Of a stretch of DNA of 17,441 bases, positions 14,564 to 17,441 are shown in pieces. Every line of letters begins with the position of its first letter. Positions within the stretch are counted from its first letter, which is position 1. The position numbers and the translations under genes are program-made. The stretch is from an uncultured Mollicutes bacterium. Its GTDB lineage: Bacteria > Bacillota_I > Bacilli_A > RFN20 > CAG-826. The DNA is taken from assembly GCA_900539595.1 (NCBI GenBank), contig UQCQ01000023.1:1-17441 (forward strand), in the 5' to 3' direction. The notes beneath the pieces are model-generated. The model saw nothing but the letters and a program-made list of their open reading frames with translations. It did not search any database and had not been told where the DNA came from.

Positions 14564-15411
14564 CAAAATAGCCCCCGAAGGCAATGGTAAAGCCCATCTT
14601 CTCTTCTTTCATAAATGGCTAACGCCTCGTTTTCCAAGGCAAAAACCACGCGGGGACTATTTTCTTCCAAAGACAAGCTAACCCCATTTCGTATCTTTTT
14701 TTCTTGATCCGAAGAAACTTCGATAACCGGATAATGCCTTAAAAAATCTAAGGGATTGAGCAAATCCTTCGAGCTCGCTTCTTCTAACGGGATCGCTTTT
14801 TCTAAATCCACCGATCCGATGGCAAGTCGACGAAGGGAAGTCAAATGCCCCACCGTTCCTAGTTTTTTGGCGATATCTTCTCCTAATACCCGAATATAGG
14901 TTCCTTTGGACACCGTGCAGGTGAAATCGATTTTTCTCCCTAGTCTTACTAGCATCCGGAGGGAATCAATATGAATCGGACGAGGATTTCTTTCTATCTC
15001 TTCTCCGCGTCTAGCCGCTTTATAAAGAGCCTCTCCCTTGACCTTTATCGCACTGGTCATCGGGGGAATTTGGAAAGAATCGCCTAAAAAGGACTTAAAA
15101 GTTTCCAGGATTTTAGCATCCGTAGTCGGAGGGACGGGAAGCGTTTGGATCACTTCTCCTTCCGGGTCTCCTGTAGATGTCGCGTTGCCTAGTAGCAAAG
15201 AAGCCAAATACGTTTTGCTTTCATCTTGCAGATAAGGAAGACACTTCGTCGCGGAGCCTACCGCGACAAGAAGTAATCCCGTGGCAAAAGGGTCTAAGGT
15301 TCCTAAATGCCCCACATGGCGAGTATGAAAAGCTTTTTGGATCCGATTATCGACGTAGCGGCTGGTCACTCCACTTGGTTTATCAATTAATAAAATTCCA
15401 GAAGAACGCAT
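14563..15411 (-). CDS. truB: tRNA pseudouridine(55) synthase
   Basis: TruB makes pseudouridine 55 in the T loop of most tRNAs. The 282-residue protein has the catalytic motif GHLGTLDPFATG with D40, the N-terminal LLIDKPSGVTS, the segment QIPPMTSAIKVKGEALYKAARRGEE and KGTYIRVLGEDIAKKLG. The C-terminal part (about 225-282) is a short PUA-like tail. It lies downstream of rbfA but behind a terminator and has its own promoter. The ATG follows an extended TGGTATAAT box by 6 bases with no Shine-Dalgarno. Its TGA stop overlaps the ribF start, so the two genes form one unit. Confidence 0.97.
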   Translation of the reverse strand: MRSSGILLIDKPSGVTSRYVDNRIQKAFHTRHVGHLGTLDPFATGLLLVAVGSATKCLPYLQDESKTYLASLLLGNATSTGDPEGEVIQTLPVPPTTDAKILETFKSFLGDSFQIPPMTSAIKVKGEALYKAARRGEEIERNPRPIHIDSLRMLVRLGRKIDFTCTVSKGTYIRVLGEDIAKKLGTVGHLTSLRRLAIGSVDLEKAIPLEEASSKDLLNPLDFLRHYPVIEVSSDQEKKIRNGVSLSLEENSPRVVFALENEALAIYERREDGLYHCLRGLF

Positions 15412-15417
15412 GAGGGG

Positions 15418-15426
15418 ATTATACCA
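15418..15426 (-). promoter_or_regulatory. Extended -10 promoter of truB-ribF, predicted leaderless
   Basis: TGGTATAAT on the minus strand is an extended -10 element with a perfect hexamer at 15418-15423. There is no clear -35 box, which extended -10 promoters do not require. Six bases, CCCCTC, separate it from ATG 15411. Confidence 0.7.
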
Positions 15427-15489
15427 AAATAGAAAGGGGAATAGGCTTGAAGTTCCTCGTGATTTTACAAATTTTCCTGGGAAACTCTC

Positions 15490-15521
15490 AAAGAAAAAGC
15501 CAACAGAATGGACTGCTGGCT
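15490..15521 (-). terminator. Rho-independent terminator after rbfA
   Basis: On the minus strand AGCCAGCAG (15521-15513) pairs with CTGTTGGCT (15506-15498), 9 bp with one G-U pair and a 6-base loop. It is followed by TTTTTCTTT. It closes the infB-rbfA unit and shows that truB needs its own promoter. Confidence 0.85.
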
Positions 15522-15527
15522 TCTAGA

Positions 15528-15902
15528 TTATTTGGATTCGGGTTTCCCTTCTTCTAACTGAGACAAATCTTTTTCTTCTTTGGCAAGAGCTTCATCGATT
15601 CGTGCCGCGGAGGAAGAAGTTTCATCGAGGACGAAGCGTACCTTCGGGACTTTGTAGATATCCATCTTTTTGGCGAGGGAAGAACGGACGAATCCTTCCG
15701 TTTTCTGTAACTCCGCGATTTTTTGATGGGGGAAGGTATTGGGAAGGAAATTCACGTAGACGGTCGCGTAGGAATAGTCATCGGAGACCCGGACGTCATT
15801 GACGCTGACAAGGCCAATCGAGGATTTCTTGATTTCGGTATGAACGATATCCGCGATGTTCCGCGAAATCATGGATTTGATTCTTCCGGGACGGTTCGCC
15901 AT
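15528..15902 (-). CDS. rbfA: 30S ribosome-binding factor A
   Basis: RbfA is a small KH-like protein that binds immature 30S subunits and helps process and fold the 5' end of 16S rRNA. The 124-residue protein has the family start NRPGRIKSMISRNIADIV, a VSVNDVRVSDDYSYATVYV strand pair and the PKVRFVLDETSSSAARIDEAL helix. The last 20 residues are acidic and lysine-rich, an ordinary tail. Its ATG shares one base with the infB stop (TAATG), and GGAGGG lies 6 bases upstream inside infB. Co-transcription with infB is the standard arrangement. Confidence 0.97.
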   Translation of the reverse strand: MANRPGRIKSMISRNIADIVHTEIKKSSIGLVSVNDVRVSDDYSYATVYVNFLPNTFPHQKIAELQKTEGFVRSSLAKKMDIYKVPKVRFVLDETSSSAARIDEALAKEEKDLSQLEEGKPESK

Positions 15903-17441
15903 TATTTTCCCTCCTCTTCCTGGGGTTTATTCCCTTCGACCATTTCGTATCCTTCGATGACGTCGCCTTCTTTGATGTCGTTATATCCAGCGATCGTCAA
16001 ACCACATTCATAACCTTCTTTGACTTCTTTGGCATCGTCTTTGAAGCGTTTCAACGAGCCAAGTTGGCCTTCATAAATGACGATTCCATCACGGATAAGG
16101 CGGATTTTTTCATTGGCTTTAAGAAGGCCGGAAGTCACATAGGAACCACCGATGGTGCCGACTTTTCCAATCTTATAGATATGACGGATTTCGGCTTGGC
16201 CAGTCACTTGTTCGACTTCTTCTTTCTTTTCATAACCCTTCATCGCCGCTTCCATATCATCGAGCAATTCGTAGATGATCTTGTGGAGGCGGATTTCCAC
16301 GTGCTGCTCTTCCGCCTTTTGACGAACTCTCGCATCGGGGCGGACATTGAAGCCAAAAATCAAAGCATGGGAGGCGGAAGCAAGAAGGACGTCGTTATCG
16401 CTAATGGCACCGGCGTTAGCCATTAAAACATGGATGTGGATTTGGTCGTTGCTCATTTTCTCCAAATTGGTTTTTAGAGCCTGAGCCGAACCATCAGAAT
16501 CCGCTTTAATCAAAACATTGATATCTTGAACTTTGCCGGCGTTGACGAGGTTATTGAGATCCGCTAAGGTCATCGCCGCCGTTCCGCCACGCTCTTTTTC
16601 AGCCTTGGCAAGAGCGCGCTTGGTCGCGATGTCTTTGGCCTGACGCTCTTCGGGGAACGCCATGAATTTATCTCCAGCGCTAGGAACAGAAGCCAAACCG
16701 ATGACGGACACCGGGGTGCTGGGCCCCGCCGTTTTTAAGACTTGCCGGAATTCGTTGGTCATGCGGCGCACTTTACCATAGGTTTCGCCGACAACGACGA
16801 AATCCCCGACATTCAAGGTTCCATTTTGAACCAAAAGGGTGGCTTTGGGGCCTTCGCCTTTCGAAAGTTCCGATTCCAAAACGGCGCCGATGGCATAACG
16901 TTTGGGGTTGGCTTTAAGTTCCAACATTTCGGCTTTTAGTAGAATCGCATCGAGCAAATCGTCGATTCCCGTGCCTTTTTTCGCGGAGATATTCACCGTC
17001 ATGACCTCACCGCCATATTCTTCGGCGATCACATCATGCTGCATGAGTTCTTCTTTGACCCGTTCCGGATTGGCGGAGGGCTTATCCATTTTATTGATGG
17101 CGACGATAATAGGAACCCCGGCGGCTTTGGCGTGGTCAATGGCTTCAATCGTCTGAGGCATGACGCCGTCATCGGCAGCAACCACCAAGACAACAATATC
17201 CGTTACCGAAGCCCCGCGAGCGCGCATCGCCGTAAAGGCCTCGTGACCCGGCGTATCCAGGAAGGTGATCTGGCGATCGCCCACCTTGGCAATGTACGCG
17301 CCGATGTGCTGGGTGATGCCGCCGGCCTCGCCCACGGCCACCTTCGCCTTGCGGATGTAGTCAAGCAGCGACGTTTTGCCGTGATCGACGTGACCCATGA
17401 TCGTGACGACCGGCGGGCGCGTGACCAGCTCTTCCTCGCTG
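15902..17441 (-). CDS. infB: Translation initiation factor IF-2, 5' end cut by right window edge
   Basis: IF-2 is the GTPase that brings initiator fMet-tRNA to the 30S subunit and promotes subunit joining. About 512 residues are visible. They start SEEELVTRPPVVTIMGHVDHGKTS at the edge, so the ATG at 17398 is internal. The G motifs are GHVDHGKTS, DTPGHEAF, NKMDKP and SAKKGTG. The domain II barrel, domain III and the fMet-tRNA-binding C-terminal domain (VTGQAEIRHIYKIGKVGTIGGSYV ...) follow, ending in an acidic tail. The variable N-terminal domain lies outside. GC content and codon choice change in the last 220 bases. The gene overlaps rbfA by one base. Confidence 0.98.
   Translation of the reverse strand, partial: SEEELVTRPPVVTIMGHVDHGKTSLLDYIRKAKVAVGEAGGITQHIGAYIAKVGDRQITFLDTPGHEAFTAMRARGASVTDIVVLVVAADDGVMPQTIEAIDHAKAAGVPIIVAINKMDKPSANPERVKEELMQHDVIAEEYGGEVMTVNISAKKGTGIDDLLDAILLKAEMLELKANPKRYAIGAVLESELSKGEGPKATLLVQNGTLNVGDFVVVGETYGKVRRMTNEFRQVLKTAGPSTPVSVIGLASVPSAGDKFMAFPEERQAKDIATKRALAKAEKERGGTAAMTLADLNNLVNAGKVQDINVLIKADSDGSAQALKTNLEKMSNDQIHIHVLMANAGAISDNDVLLASASHALIFGFNVRPDARVRQKAEEQHVEIRLHKIIYELLDDMEAAMKGYEKKEEVEQVTGQAEIRHIYKIGKVGTIGGSYVTSGLLKANEKIRLIRDGIVIYEGQLGSLKRFKDDAKEVKEGYECGLTIAGYNDIKEGDVIEGYEMVEGNKPQEEEGK

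Noticed and set aside
2871..15411. Mycoplasma-type genetic code (TGA as Trp)
   Set aside because: TGA ends ribF, truB, yfcE and the DUF1667 gene at the expected lengths, and Trp is encoded by TGG.
1..17441. CRISPR array, defence island, prophage, transposon or toxin-antitoxin system
   Set aside because: I saw no spaced direct repeats, transposase or integrase motifs, target duplications or small paired genes. All gaps are under 200 bases and accounted for.

Overview
The window looks like a chromosomal housekeeping segment of a member of the Bacillota, probably class Bacilli and possibly an uncultured gut lineage. The evidence is gene content and order: infB-rbfA-truB-ribF, then rpsO-pnp, then an RNase J2-type gene followed by an FtsK/SpoIIIE-type gene. 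This is the order of the Bacillus subtilis region infB-rbfA-truB-ribC-rpsO-pnpA ... rnjB ... spoIIIE, with different genes inserted between the anchors. TGA ends several well-recognised genes (ribF, truB, yfcE, the DUF1667 gene), so the code is not the Mycoplasma-type one. Base composition is near 50% GC. No tRNA, rRNA, CRISPR array, insertion sequence or phage gene is visible, and no gap between genes exceeds 300 bases.

Layout, left to right. 1-1030 (-): the first 343 codons of an FtsK-like membrane protein, running off the left edge. 1100-2773 (-): RNase J, J2-like with a degraded active site. 2871-6482 (-): a tight cluster of a YfcE-type phosphodiesterase, a DUF1667 cysteine-rich protein, an FAD/NAD oxidoreductase and a GlpA-like FAD oxidoreductase carrying a BFD [2Fe-2S] domain. 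6572-7666 (+): an unrecognised protein with a class I methyltransferase-like core. 7709-9988 (-): polynucleotide phosphorylase. 10110-10379 (-): ribosomal protein S15. 10488-11591 (-): a membrane GGDEF protein. 11780-13645 (+): TypA/BipA. 13670-15411 (-): ribF and truB, overlapping by one base. 15528-17441 (-): rbfA and the 3' two thirds of infB, cut by the right edge.

Most genes serve translation and RNA turnover (IF-2, RbfA, TruB, S15, TypA, PNPase, RNase J). RibF makes FMN and FAD, which the two flavoproteins need. The GlpA-like, HcaD-like and DUF1667 genes sit almost end to end and probably form one redox complex that oxidises glycerol 3-phosphate or a related hydroxy acid. I found no evidence of a wholly new system.

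The most unusual signal is in the promoters. Five genes that begin transcription units (ftsK, the glpA-like gene, the methyltransferase-like gene, the GGDEF gene and truB) have a TATAAT-type -10 box only 5 to 7 bases before the start codon and no Shine-Dalgarno sequence. Their mRNAs should therefore be leaderless. The other genes have ordinary ribosome binding sites or translational coupling.
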